From a virus: a stretch of 30,053 nt of DNA. The notes below the pieces were generated by a model that saw only the letters and a list, made by a program, of their open reading frames with translations, made no database searches and was not told where the DNA came from. Of the stretch, positions 18,701-23,771 are shown in pieces (position 1 is the first letter of the stretch; each line of letters opens with the position of its first letter). The translations under genes and the position numbers were made by a program. Location: the IMG/VR virus record IMGVR_UViG_3300027985_001426, positions 1-30,053 of that record; one strand, 5' to 3'.

Positions 18701-21700
18701 GATGCCAGGATATTGATCCGTGAAAAGCTGAGAAAGGATATTGATAAGCTTGAGCGTAAAAAGCGGACCCATGGCCAGGGCATAGTCGAGGCAAAAGAGA
18801 AGGCTCGGGAGCTGGAAGAAAAAGAAATACCTGCACTGAAAAGAAAAATTGACAACATGCAGGCCGACTTAGATGCCTACCAGGATGTTGTCGGAGACAA
18901 GTGGGAGATAACCTTAGACGGAAAAGTTTACACAGACCGCAAAGAAGCAAGTGCGGCGCTGGAGAAAATAACCATACGGCAAGAGGGTATGGCCAGGGGC
19001 TCCAAGGAAACAATAGGGCATTATCGTGGTTTTGACATTACGGTCCAGTACGGCATAAACAAGGCATACAGCCTTGAGGCCGAACACCGGTATTTCATCC
19101 AGCCGGCAATAGGAAGCATAGATTATCTGACTAGAAACTTTGCAAAGAACTTGGCTGATGAAAGGGTTAAGCTGCAGGAAAAGGAAAGTTCAGTTGAAAA
19201 GTTTAAGCAGGTAGCCAAGGAGCCTTTTGCCCAAGAGGATGCTTTGCAGGGCAAAAAGGACATGCTCGACCAAGTTGAGCAGGACATGGCCGCAAACCCC
19301 GACGCTCCACCTACCTGGTTATCTCAGGGCGCACCCATAGGGACCATGGTTCGCTATGAAGGCAAAGAGTGGGAGGTGGAGGGCCACAGGAGTGGGGAAC
19401 ACGGGCATTACCTTCTTATCAAGGGCGATGACCGCAAAGAGGTTATTAGCTACCTCGATGCCAGGGACGAGAACAACCTTCCCATATACGAACCACGCCA
19501 AGACAATGCAGAAGGAGGAGAGCCCCAATTCTCAACGACCAAATACACAGGAACAATCCCGGGCGAGATAGTAACCCTTAAGGATATGCAAAAAAGGTTT
19601 GTCGGTCAAAATGTAACCATAGGGGAAGATGGAGCAGTTCAGGTCTTAATGGACAATGGCAAAACCCTACGGATAACATCGGTTGAGCAGGTAGATGATG
19701 AAAACATAAGGGTTGCCATTGAAACCGGAAGGATGGGCAAAAATGGAAAAGTCCTTGGCATGTATAAAAAGAGTGAGATCATCCTCAATAAAAACTTTGC
19801 CACAACCTTTACCCGGGACCATGAGCTTTACCACTTCTTTGTTGATATGGGCATGCTCACACCTCAAGACCGGTTGGCAATTATGGGTGAGTTTAAAAGG
19901 CTCCAAGCTTTTGGTCTTGCCAAATTCAAGGCCAATAAATCAAGGGAGGAGAACGAGGCCAATACATTCGCTCAAATGCTTCATGACCGTGAGAAATACC
20001 GGGAAACAAAGCTTGGGCGTATCATGCAAAAGGTTACAGACTTCATTGACGCCATAATGCACATTGGCCGCACCTCTGCGAGAAAGATTGCTATAGAGGT
20101 TGAGACAGGGAAGTTTTATCGCCGAAAGATAGGTGTAAACAAATTTGCACCGAATTCAAAGTTCAGCGCTTTGGAAGGCACAACCATAAATAACACGCAA
20201 GAAATAAAAAATGTGTTCAAAGAAGCTGCGTCTGAAGGTGACAAGGTTTATCTTCGTTTTACATCAAACCCTGATCTGGATATGGAAAGACAAACATCTA
20301 TACATATGACAGACGCAACGTCTTTGGAAGAGGCAATGGAAATGACTGGCCTTGATGAAGATGAGCTTGTAGAAATGGAAGACGAAACGTGGGGACAAAT
20401 AATAGATGGCCTTGCCGCTTTTGAGGTTGAAGGGATTGAAGATGTTGAAAATATTTTATCAGATTCATCTAATGCAAACGCTGAAATAATTCCTGAAAAC
20501 AAAAGATTTGCATACTTATTTACAGGTGAAGACGCAGATGGTGACGTTCCGGACGGAACGTCTTTTTATCCTAAAAAATATATTCGTGTAAAAACAGATA
20601 AAGACATTAACACATCAATATCTAAAATAGATACAAAATTTCAAACCTCTGACGACATTGTGAAGGAGCTTTTCCATACCCGGGGAACGTTTGTGGATGG
20701 CATAAAGAAGGCCATAGACGACAATAAAACAGGGCTCGCGGATAAGGTCATAGCCGAGACGGTTGACAACCTTCACTTTATCAAGAAACGCCTGGGGGAT
20801 GAAGCATATAAGATGCACCGGGCTCTTACCGGTATAAAGTCGGCAACATTCTCAATGTTCCTTGAGTTCGGAAAAATGCAGTGGTCAGGCAATGGAATAG
20901 AGGTTATCAATCCGGATGAAAGGGCCGGGTTCCTTAAATTCCTGCGTGACATTGGCGACGACTGGCAGGACTTGTTTTACTGGATAGCTGCCAAGCGATC
21001 CGAGGAGCTTGAAAAGGATATTCAACCAAATGGCCAGGGCCGTGAGAACTGGATAACTCCAGAGCGCAGGGAACGCTTGTTGGAGAAGACGGGGGAATAC
21101 TCAGCCAAGGGAGAGTCGTGGGCCAGCCTTAATGAAAAATTTCAGGAGTATAATAAAAACGTTTTGGATGTAATGCAGGAAGCCGGGCTTATCAACAGGG
21201 AGTCCAGGGCCTTGTGGGAGTCTAATGTGTACCTTCCTTTTTACCGCGTACTGGAAGACAGCGTAACCCGGGAGGAGTTTGTATCCGGACCAGTACAGGC
21301 CAACCAGCATATCACGTCACAAATACGGAGACTGAAAGGCCGGGCCGAAATGATAGGCGATCCCCTGGAGAACGTCCTTAAAAACTGGATGTATGGGCTC
21401 GATGCTGCAGCGCGGAACAGGGCAAGAGATAAGGCTTTCGACGTTGGAACATCACTTGGCCTGATAAAAGAGGTTCCCAAAAAAGACCTTGTTAATATTA
21501 TAGGGTCACAAACTGTTAAGACATACGCCATTATAAAAGCTGGGGCAAGTAAAGCCAGAGCCATTTTTGATACCATGGACGAAGCCAGGGCAGCTATTGA
21601 TACGCTCACCCAACAAGGAAAGGGTCCATACCGGGTAGAACCCCGCAAAGAGATCAAAGTAAGATTTGGCTCGATGAAGGATTATGGCATCCTGTCTTTC

Positions 21701-23293
21701 CAGAGAGATGGAAAGTCAATTTACTTTAAGACTGATGATGTTGACCTGTACCATGCCCTTTGTGAAGTTGATACCGCGGCATTCAATAACCTGTTTATGA
21801 AGCTCATGGGCGGTGCAAAGCGCATGCTTTCATACAGCGCCACATTCGGGCCGGCTTTCCGGTTGAGGAACTTCATAAGGGATTCTGTTCACACAGCCGT
21901 AACCAACCCCAATTACCGGTTATTCATAGACTCTGCCATTGGGTTTGTTTCATCCATGAAAGAGGATGCCGACTATGTCCAATTCATGGCGTCCGGCTTC
22001 GGTTTTGGTTCTTCTTATGTAAATTCAGATAACCCGGATGTTGGATCAAAATACATTAAGCACATACTTAAAACAGAAGGTAAGAGCGCCCTTGATAGAA
22101 TACTGACAACCCCTCTCAAGGTCCTCCATGTTTGGGAAAAAATAGGAACTGCGTCAGAGAACGCGGCCCGGGTAGGATTATACAAAAGGCTCAAGGCCAA
22201 AGGGGAAACATCTTTTGATGCTGCATTTGAAGGGCGTGACCTGATGGACTTTTCCATGATAGGACATTCTCAAAGTGTTCAGACCCTTGCCAGGATTATA
22301 CCTTTCCTTAATGCCAGGTCACAGGGTTTGTATAAGCTTGGCCGGGCTGCCTTTGACAACCCAAAATCGTTCTTGCTCAGATCGGCGCTTATGACAACAG
22401 CATCAATTTTGTTGTGGTCTCTGTATAAGGATGATGACAGGTATAAGGAACTTGAGGATTGGGATAAGTGGTCATATTACCATTTTTGGCTTGGTGACGA
22501 TCATTACAGGCTGCCTAAGCCCTTCGAGATAGGCGCTCTATTTTCTTCACTGCCCGAGTCTGTGGCCAATGTTGCCAACGGAACAGAGGAAGGTAAATAT
22601 GTTTGGGATTGGTTTAAGTTTACCGCCAATTCTGTGTTCAATGTTGATATTCCCCAACTATTCAAACCCATTTTGGAGGAGCGGTTTAATTATGACACAT
22701 TCCGGGAGCGCCCAATAGTTCCGGAGAGCATGCAGTCTCTTAGGCCGTCTGAGCAGTTCAACCCATGGACAAGCGATACCATGAGGGCTTTAGGCCAGGC
22801 CACCAACATTTCCCCGTTAAAGCTTGAGCATTACGTCAATGGGTACCTATCTACCATAGGGAGCATGGGTCTGTTTATAACAGACATTATGACCCGTAAC
22901 GCAATGGGATACCCATCCAGAATGCAGGGGAGCCCCAATCCTTTCCTTCTGCATATCCGTGACCAACACGAGCCAAGGTCGTCAAAAAACGTGACAAGGT
23001 TTTATGATCTGTATGAGCAGATAGACTCTGCAACAAGGACATTGAAAAACTATATCAAGCTGGGTGAAACGGAAAAGGCAAAGGATTTTTTTGCCGAGAA
23101 CAAAGACATCATGCAGTTAAAGCCATACGCCAATAAAATACGGTCACAGCTTGCAGAACTTAACAGGCTTCAGCAGCAGGTTATGATGGATAAAAACCTG
23201 AGCCCAGCGGAAAAGAGGGCAAGGGTTGATACCATAAGCGAAAGGAAAAGGGCTATCACAAGGCAGCTTTTTTCTCAGCTTAAGAGCCATTAA
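9734..23293 (+). CDS. Giant polyvalent protein: InPase-like, N12 methylase-helicase, HExxH peptidase, LPD38
   Basis: A single uninterrupted frame of 4519 residues; AGGA lies nine bases upstream of the ATG. Order of parts: a duplicated FKPVDYDPFA motif (residues 3-44); a hydrophobic glycine-zipper region (150-185); a duplicated 57-residue module (521-646); an inorganic-pyrophosphatase-like domain (about 705-845); a Lys/Glu-rich coil (about 1133-1166); a Gly-rich linker (1426-1534) overprinted by another gene; an N12-class adenine methylase (about 1545-1790) and helicase (about 2330-2960); a coiled coil (about 2990-3060); an HELYH peptidase-like domain (about 3280-3460); an AT-rich insert (about 3478-3636); and an LPD38/PLxRFG-type C-terminal region (about 3770-4350). 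DarB of phage P1, which combines methylase and helicase, is carried in the capsid and protects phage DNA from type I restriction. Position after three ejection genes suggests this protein is also packaged and injected. Whether it is cleaved afterwards is unknown. Confidence 0.85.
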   Translation: MTYTFKPVDYDPFAENIVQDQQTEPEQVENPGYVFKPVDYDPFAQQEQTEHEQPKGYVGALVGGVGDAFQNVRSAFNTYVTADDEAIRRTAEHMQTNPNATPEMVGFQQDLASYGKPDGTWEAIKNIGRAAWNNKTGAAHTVISQIPNSGVVMGSAGVGAAVGGALTLGSPIGIFVGGLAGMMFGNTTVETGAFANQKAMEDGEYSRGDVIKGGVVKGGVITAVDSLTLGATKWLTGSAGRAAMKATEQVLVKNGINVADKTAVQMAFTDARIVREATKAAEMAASAAEKSTGMMAGKAASFALDMAGEGVGEYAGSYFAPGMNPDIQDAIMESLMSMPQSAGDVAIGKALNLLDKKPVPGSDQVTHDTGETVSPEVQKPFSFESHEGDDTYKRWEEQINRQKEVQAMRMEPEDPTDTAIRGLYKANDYRMAGMESVPDYSMKGNANLLAKNISDYRRLQSQQASEEALNARQENMVNNPDQLFRPGVEPNPFESLKPAQPTALTGQALEDQVSTGQVNRNYDARLNDRFNRIDNATSPSEVDQVLAENSQDPGNNHFGDTMLRNAAQQRMDALSLNRVQQQGLTGQEAYYETRLEDRFNRVDAANTQEDLQAIIDENQADQDRNDYGSGMLNNAAQQRLDKMSLDSGVTADKAPMLKFTFDAMPESQQAGPIPSEPGPVEPVDIAGPAEPEKAPHEITPGNINHNPTEGQKEAGNYLKDRIKIDGNRIALENHDGSVRSGTDQDGNKWQSEMHGHYGYFERTEGRDGDQVDVVVKPGTETSPKVFVVDQVDPKTGKFDEHKVMLGAESADEAKDMYLANYEPGWDGLGAITEMSQDEFKTWIGDGKRKKKALSYVEQQAPKRLTYEEFKGQYRKQFYEMNKFTPDQVGTRIHAEELGKLEDEYPEFSKQLEAELEREYADEQAKKKEAKPEPTPEESGLAEGGRVKWKNKKGEYVYGTLAGKNPKGWWHINKEGGGSSIMPGSKLELAGIEGEKAQETIIPKEPASPIPEDTRRKAHAAAIKSGGSVLVWQHPQHGHWVVSNLGPGPGLNTKTDTFAVQKDGSVSLWRGKDEKIDEGNQKTKTFEDAKKYDIYTTKVNVNGNIEDRYALRGDHPRGSGDELFSTYADADEYRAEKIKRDEANEKSQKEFEEREEARLKKEEEKRAEYEDVDGYANGMNNLQKGRALKTLNKQIMSNGKSTTIKELIRKLVSEGRTIGEVQGVRSLEDANGIFLDEKDLTKTGMDYAEFLISKRDQDSQKLAEDEDEDEFSPDNLMKEWGKQATERKEQKAQKQKSVKPSEPKPVPQKQPAAPKEQAKAKATEVKDHIASAMDKFKQINKILGDRGSFSTEETDENIYKEIKVLLQGALEDIIAAGKAAKDFVSLAMDALSEDATPYFERFVRDDMVDPRQRNDDIIDTTQEGKGNEKGRSEIQGVGKEDEGVLPGGRVGLLAEDEHTETAGNAVVLETPVPEDVRGPEKSGDTGGHGIRSGMQDAPGMVQAGSGRGEHVGRQGGSGAELADDGAGRTGDNVSLENYHIADPESIIGGTPKVRFQKNQNALETFSRVSSEGRNPTDAERDALAAYIGWGSFGQELFQGSWERPVYQDGWKKENDWLRDHLGESAWKSAQSSIINAHYTDPPTVMAMWDIAKRLGFKGGRVLEPSMGVGNFFGLMPKTLKAKSDLTGIELDETTAGIAKMLYPAANIQQMGYQESKTGDGFYDLVIGNWPFAADGPADRRYNKYRLSLHDYFFVKGLDQVRYGGLVIGITSSGTMDKMSKMARRQMERRADLVAAYRMPMGAFKKYAGTAVVADIIILKKRAEGTAPHHSAAWQDTAVLGKASDGKEVYVNEYWTHKPENVLGHMTIGHGTTRGRDGMIVERRPGYEKVLSDLYNRLPKDIMTKRGNVDHIHYISNNTTERQNSVTIGEDGGLYLVKGERLARLDDVLAYKVKSEKTSQDREQQIASLVKIRNQYGKLLDMERDGAKETEGNRKLLNQLYQSFVKKHGPINGSYALQYFWKIKEPMHPALAALEYNAGTKDKPVYKPAKIFTESTLRSKPKIKNPSIADAFILSRNEVARTVDIDFIAEKAGVTPEEVKKELISKDAIFETPDGNFEVKDIYLSGNVRQKLIAAKEAKALGMNMDRNIKALEAVIPEDIPYFNIEANLGATWIPAETYRQFISEMVNLPENMANGIRLTASTNGWIVKFDNASDIDGRVEARTMWSTDRASFTRIIKAAFSGQNIVIKSMDMEGNEFTDTEASTAANEKVDAFREALRDWIWKDVERRVMLERHYNDIMNAWANPSYDGSFMTFDGMMLHIGDNEFNLRSHQVNAIWRGVANGRGLYAHEVGTGKTFTMGGVAVESRRYGIARKPLILAHNANSASVADDIQAMYPGSKVLYIDNMSPDTIEQKLYQIANDDWDAIVLPHSLMDRLTLSEETLNRIAQDEIMALEEDAIASAAEEGFDIEGMLDDPEELRKVRGATTAKELVKQRNRIIANIQKQVQASTRENAIPFERLGIDMLIVDEAHEFKKPPLSTKMRVKGLNTNPSGKAIALHFLASYIKEVNSGRGVHIFTGTPITNTLNEIYNHMRYIMSDEMERADVSAWDTWFNTFASVESDLERTATGEYEMVSRLSEFHNVSELRRFAGQFMDIVFADDMPEFVPRKTESGKDLYSENLTDADREELLNGRVDKGAPMGRPYKKLVNEVAPMSDEQRVILQTLIERAEFFRNSTPKDRRAMMLSGDPSNPVIVETHAAQAGFDPRLYDKELSDHPTNKINRCVKNVLRHFNEHDKACQVIFMDNGYNDTSVRSAGRDMDGNKIKVKVDVFNAAKDITQKLIDGGIPENKIAVVNGPVSKKKRKEISDMVSSGEIRVVIGLTDTLGTGTNMQENLRAMHHLDAPWMPGELEQRNGRGHRQGNRWNTVFEYRYITEGIDARRWQVLAKKQKIIVDFLKAKDGVRSVGGDVVDMNTSDLDEINSSFSDAAGDARILIREKLRKDIDKLERKKRTHGQGIVEAKEKARELEEKEIPALKRKIDNMQADLDAYQDVVGDKWEITLDGKVYTDRKEASAALEKITIRQEGMARGSKETIGHYRGFDITVQYGINKAYSLEAEHRYFIQPAIGSIDYLTRNFAKNLADERVKLQEKESSVEKFKQVAKEPFAQEDALQGKKDMLDQVEQDMAANPDAPPTWLSQGAPIGTMVRYEGKEWEVEGHRSGEHGHYLLIKGDDRKEVISYLDARDENNLPIYEPRQDNAEGGEPQFSTTKYTGTIPGEIVTLKDMQKRFVGQNVTIGEDGAVQVLMDNGKTLRITSVEQVDDENIRVAIETGRMGKNGKVLGMYKKSEIILNKNFATTFTRDHELYHFFVDMGMLTPQDRLAIMGEFKRLQAFGLAKFKANKSREENEANTFAQMLHDREKYRETKLGRIMQKVTDFIDAIMHIGRTSARKIAIEVETGKFYRRKIGVNKFAPNSKFSALEGTTINNTQEIKNVFKEAASEGDKVYLRFTSNPDLDMERQTSIHMTDATSLEEAMEMTGLDEDELVEMEDETWGQIIDGLAAFEVEGIEDVENILSDSSNANAEIIPENKRFAYLFTGEDADGDVPDGTSFYPKKYIRVKTDKDINTSISKIDTKFQTSDDIVKELFHTRGTFVDGIKKAIDDNKTGLADKVIAETVDNLHFIKKRLGDEAYKMHRALTGIKSATFSMFLEFGKMQWSGNGIEVINPDERAGFLKFLRDIGDDWQDLFYWIAAKRSEELEKDIQPNGQGRENWITPERRERLLEKTGEYSAKGESWASLNEKFQEYNKNVLDVMQEAGLINRESRALWESNVYLPFYRVLEDSVTREEFVSGPVQANQHITSQIRRLKGRAEMIGDPLENVLKNWMYGLDAAARNRARDKAFDVGTSLGLIKEVPKKDLVNIIGSQTVKTYAIIKAGASKARAIFDTMDEARAAIDTLTQQGKGPYRVEPRKEIKVRFGSMKDYGILSFQRDGKSIYFKTDDVDLYHALCEVDTAAFNNLFMKLMGGAKRMLSYSATFGPAFRLRNFIRDSVHTAVTNPNYRLFIDSAIGFVSSMKEDADYVQFMASGFGFGSSYVNSDNPDVGSKYIKHILKTEGKSALDRILTTPLKVLHVWEKIGTASENAARVGLYKRLKAKGETSFDAAFEGRDLMDFSMIGHSQSVQTLARIIPFLNARSQGLYKLGRAAFDNPKSFLLRSALMTTASILLWSLYKDDDRYKELEDWDKWSYYHFWLGDDHYRLPKPFEIGALFSSLPESVANVANGTEEGKYVWDWFKFTANSVFNVDIPQLFKPILEERFNYDTFRERPIVPESMQSLRPSEQFNPWTSDTMRALGQATNISPLKLEHYVNGYLSTIGSMGLFITDIMTRNAMGYPSRMQGSPNPFLLHIRDQHEPRSSKNVTRFYDLYEQIDSATRTLKNYIKLGETEKAKDFFAENKDIMQLKPYANKIRSQLAELNRLQQQVMMDKNLSPAEKRARVDTISERKRAITRQLFSQLKSH
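9740..9865 (+). repeat. Duplicated 12-residue N-terminal motif of the giant protein
   Basis: The pattern Y-x-F-K-P-V-D-Y-D-P-F-A occurs at residues 3-14 (9740-9775) and again at residues 33-44 (9830-9865), exactly 30 residues apart. The DNA of the two copies differs at several third positions, so the amino-acid motif has been kept while the codons drifted. Such conservation suggests a functional short motif, for example a packaging or docking signal. That role is inference. Confidence 0.8.
11294..11670 (+). repeat. Tandem duplicated module inside the giant protein
   Basis: Residues 521-577 and 590-646 are two copies of one module, 69 residues apart. Both begin with an aromatic/acidic step and RLxDRFNRxD (RLNDRFNRIDNA, RLEDRFNRVDAA) and end with N-A-A-Q-Q-R-x-D. 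The DNA has diverged, so the duplication is old. Function is unknown; a helical docking repeat is possible. Confidence 0.75.
11850..12270 (+). other. Inorganic-pyrophosphatase-like domain of the giant protein
   Basis: Residues about 705-845. The run HYGYFERTEGRDGDQVDVVV resembles the acidic metal-binding core of type I pyrophosphatases (D-G-D-x-x-D-V). It continues through FVVDQVDPKTGKFDEHKVML to YEPGWDGLGAITEMSQDEF. This matches the InPase domain known from phage and mobile-element polyvalent proteins (PF18823 as I recall). The acidic residues are present, so metal binding is plausible. Its job in these proteins is not established to my knowledge. Confidence 0.7.
13995..14000 (+). promoter_or_regulatory. 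Internal Shine-Dalgarno site AGGAGG
   Basis: A perfect AGGAGG lies nine bases before the ATG at 14010, inside the giant gene but serving a different frame. It is as good as the best ribosome sites in the window and decides the call of the overlapping gene. Confidence 0.7.
14010..14336 (+). CDS. Overlapping gene inside the giant gene, 108-residue hypothetical protein
   Basis: An ATG with a perfect AGGAGG nine bases upstream opens a 108-codon frame, shifted +1 relative to the giant frame and ending at TAG 14334-14336. The product is a well-mixed helical sequence with six Trp, for example LKFKAWVRKTKAFFLEDESD, MLSFWKHQCPKMYADLKSQG and ARAEAEQNWLMMEPEEPE. It looks like a normal globular protein. 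In the same bases the giant frame yields a Gly-rich, featureless linker (its residues 1426-1534) between domains, which is what overprinting would leave. Most codons of the small frame end in G or C, unlike its neighbours. I recall similar short phage proteins ending in a WLMLEPE-type motif, but cannot verify this here. Function is unknown. It could be an independent gene trapped when two flanking genes fused. Confidence 0.7.
   Translation: MKKDDLKFKAWVRKTKAFFLEDESDSWPRMNTPKQQEMLSFWKHQCPKMYADLKSQGILEDTAYVLECKMHQEWYKQVAAGVNMSDARAEAEQNWLMMEPEEPEIMSA
14400..18650 (+). other. N12-class adenine methylase plus helicase domains (DarB-like)
   Basis: Residues about 1555-2970. Motif I of the methylase is EPSMGVG (E1662-G1668). 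The catalytic motif IV reads N-W-P-F (1727-1730), a variant of N-P-P-F/Y that keeps Asn, Pro and Phe. A YLSGNVRQKL phrase between the halves is a hallmark of N12-class methylase-helicase fusions. The helicase has Walker A GTGKT (2351-2355), DEAH (2527-2530), TGTP (2577-2580) and motif VI Q-R-N-G-R-G-H-R-Q-G (2912-2921). All key residues of an SF2/SNF2-type ATPase are present. The likely substrate is double-stranded DNA. Confidence 0.85.
19575..20110 (+). other. HExxH zinc metallopeptidase-like domain of the giant protein
   Basis: Residues about 3281-3460. H-E-L-Y-H at 3363-3367 fits HExxH, and a Glu at 3408 within ENEANTFAQML could be the third zinc ligand, about 40 residues later. The spacing and the E-A-x-x-F-A phrase resemble ImmA/IrrE-type peptidases, which cleave repressors or regulators. 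Zinc binding is likely from the motif; the target is unknown. Possible roles are self-processing of the giant protein or cleavage of a host factor. Confidence 0.6.
20543..20567 (+). terminator. Terminator-like hairpin inside the giant gene
   Basis: GACGTTCC (20543-20550) pairs perfectly with GGAACGTC (20555-20562) around the loop GGAC, and five T residues follow at once (20563-20567). By structure this is a rho-independent terminator, but it lies deep inside a coding frame, in an AT-rich insert. It may lower transcription of the last quarter of the giant gene and everything downstream, or be a relic of the insert's origin. Confidence 0.45.
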
Positions 23294-23299
23294 TAAAAA

Positions 23300-23352
23300 T
23301 ATTATGCACCCGGAACCGTTGTAGTGGATACCATACTTACGGGTGCATTATA
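23300..23352. repeat. Inverted repeat in the gap after the giant gene
   Basis: ATGCACCCG (23304-23312) and CGGGTGCAT (23340-23348) form a perfect 9-bp stem that extends by three more pairs past one mismatch. The 27-base loop holds a smaller TGG/CCA hairpin. No T run follows, so it is not a standard terminator. It occupies most of the 97-base gap before the next gene. It could be an RNA processing or stability element, or a protein-binding site. No convincing promoter is visible in the gap. Confidence 0.65.
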
Positions 23353-23390
23353 AGAAACAGAAACTACTTTAATGGAAAGGATTTTTTGAC

Positions 23391-23768
23391 ATGGTAATGA
23401 TTTGTGACAATGCCCTGGATGCAGGGCTTGACTATATTATCAACCACGCAACGAAGATTTTTTTATGTTCTTCGCAACCCACCACTTATACCCAAGCCTC
23501 AAGCACCTATGCCTGTGCCAATGCCACCATAACAAGTGGAGATTTTGCCAAAGCAAATGGTGACACGTCAGGCAGAAAGGTTACATTCACAGGAAAAACA
23601 GGCGGAGCCGGAACAGCAGACGCAACCGGTACCTTCCTTGCTCTCACTGACGGGTCAAGCGAGCTCCTTGCCGTGACCGCGTGTACCTCTCAGGCCGTCA
23701 CGAACGGCGCTATTGTTGATTTCTACTCCTATGACATTACCGAACTTAGAGACGCACAGTCCGAATAA
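23391..23768 (+). CDS. Small virion-associated protein, hypothetical
   Basis: A 125-residue protein with AAAGGA upstream of its ATG. The start MVMICDNALDAGLDYIINHA, then IFLCSSQPTTYTQAS, and a Gly/Thr/Ala-rich beta half containing GRKVTFTGKTGGAGTADATG, followed by LLAVTACTSQAVTNGAIVDF, resembles a widespread type of short phage protein encoded near tail fibres. Its function is not established. It contains a beta-strand-rich C-terminal half with no membrane segment. It lies immediately before the glycine-rich tail fibre (3-base gap), so a role in fibre attachment or capsid surface is plausible but inferred. Confidence 0.6.
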   Translation: MVMICDNALDAGLDYIINHATKIFLCSSQPTTYTQASSTYACANATITSGDFAKANGDTSGRKVTFTGKTGGAGTADATGTFLALTDGSSELLAVTACTSQAVTNGAIVDFYSYDITELRDAQSE

Positions 23769-23771
23769 ACT

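Noticed and set aside
18034-18858. Long - strand frame (274 codons) opposite the helicase region
   Set aside because: It lies antisense to conserved helicase motifs. It has no ribosome site and encodes a low-complexity Ser/Phe/Leu-rich product typical of a shadow frame.
19713-20057. + strand frame of 114 codons in the peptidase region
   Set aside because: It starts at TTG with no properly spaced ribosome site, overlaps the conserved HELYH domain, and its product looks random. This contrasts with the frame at 14010.
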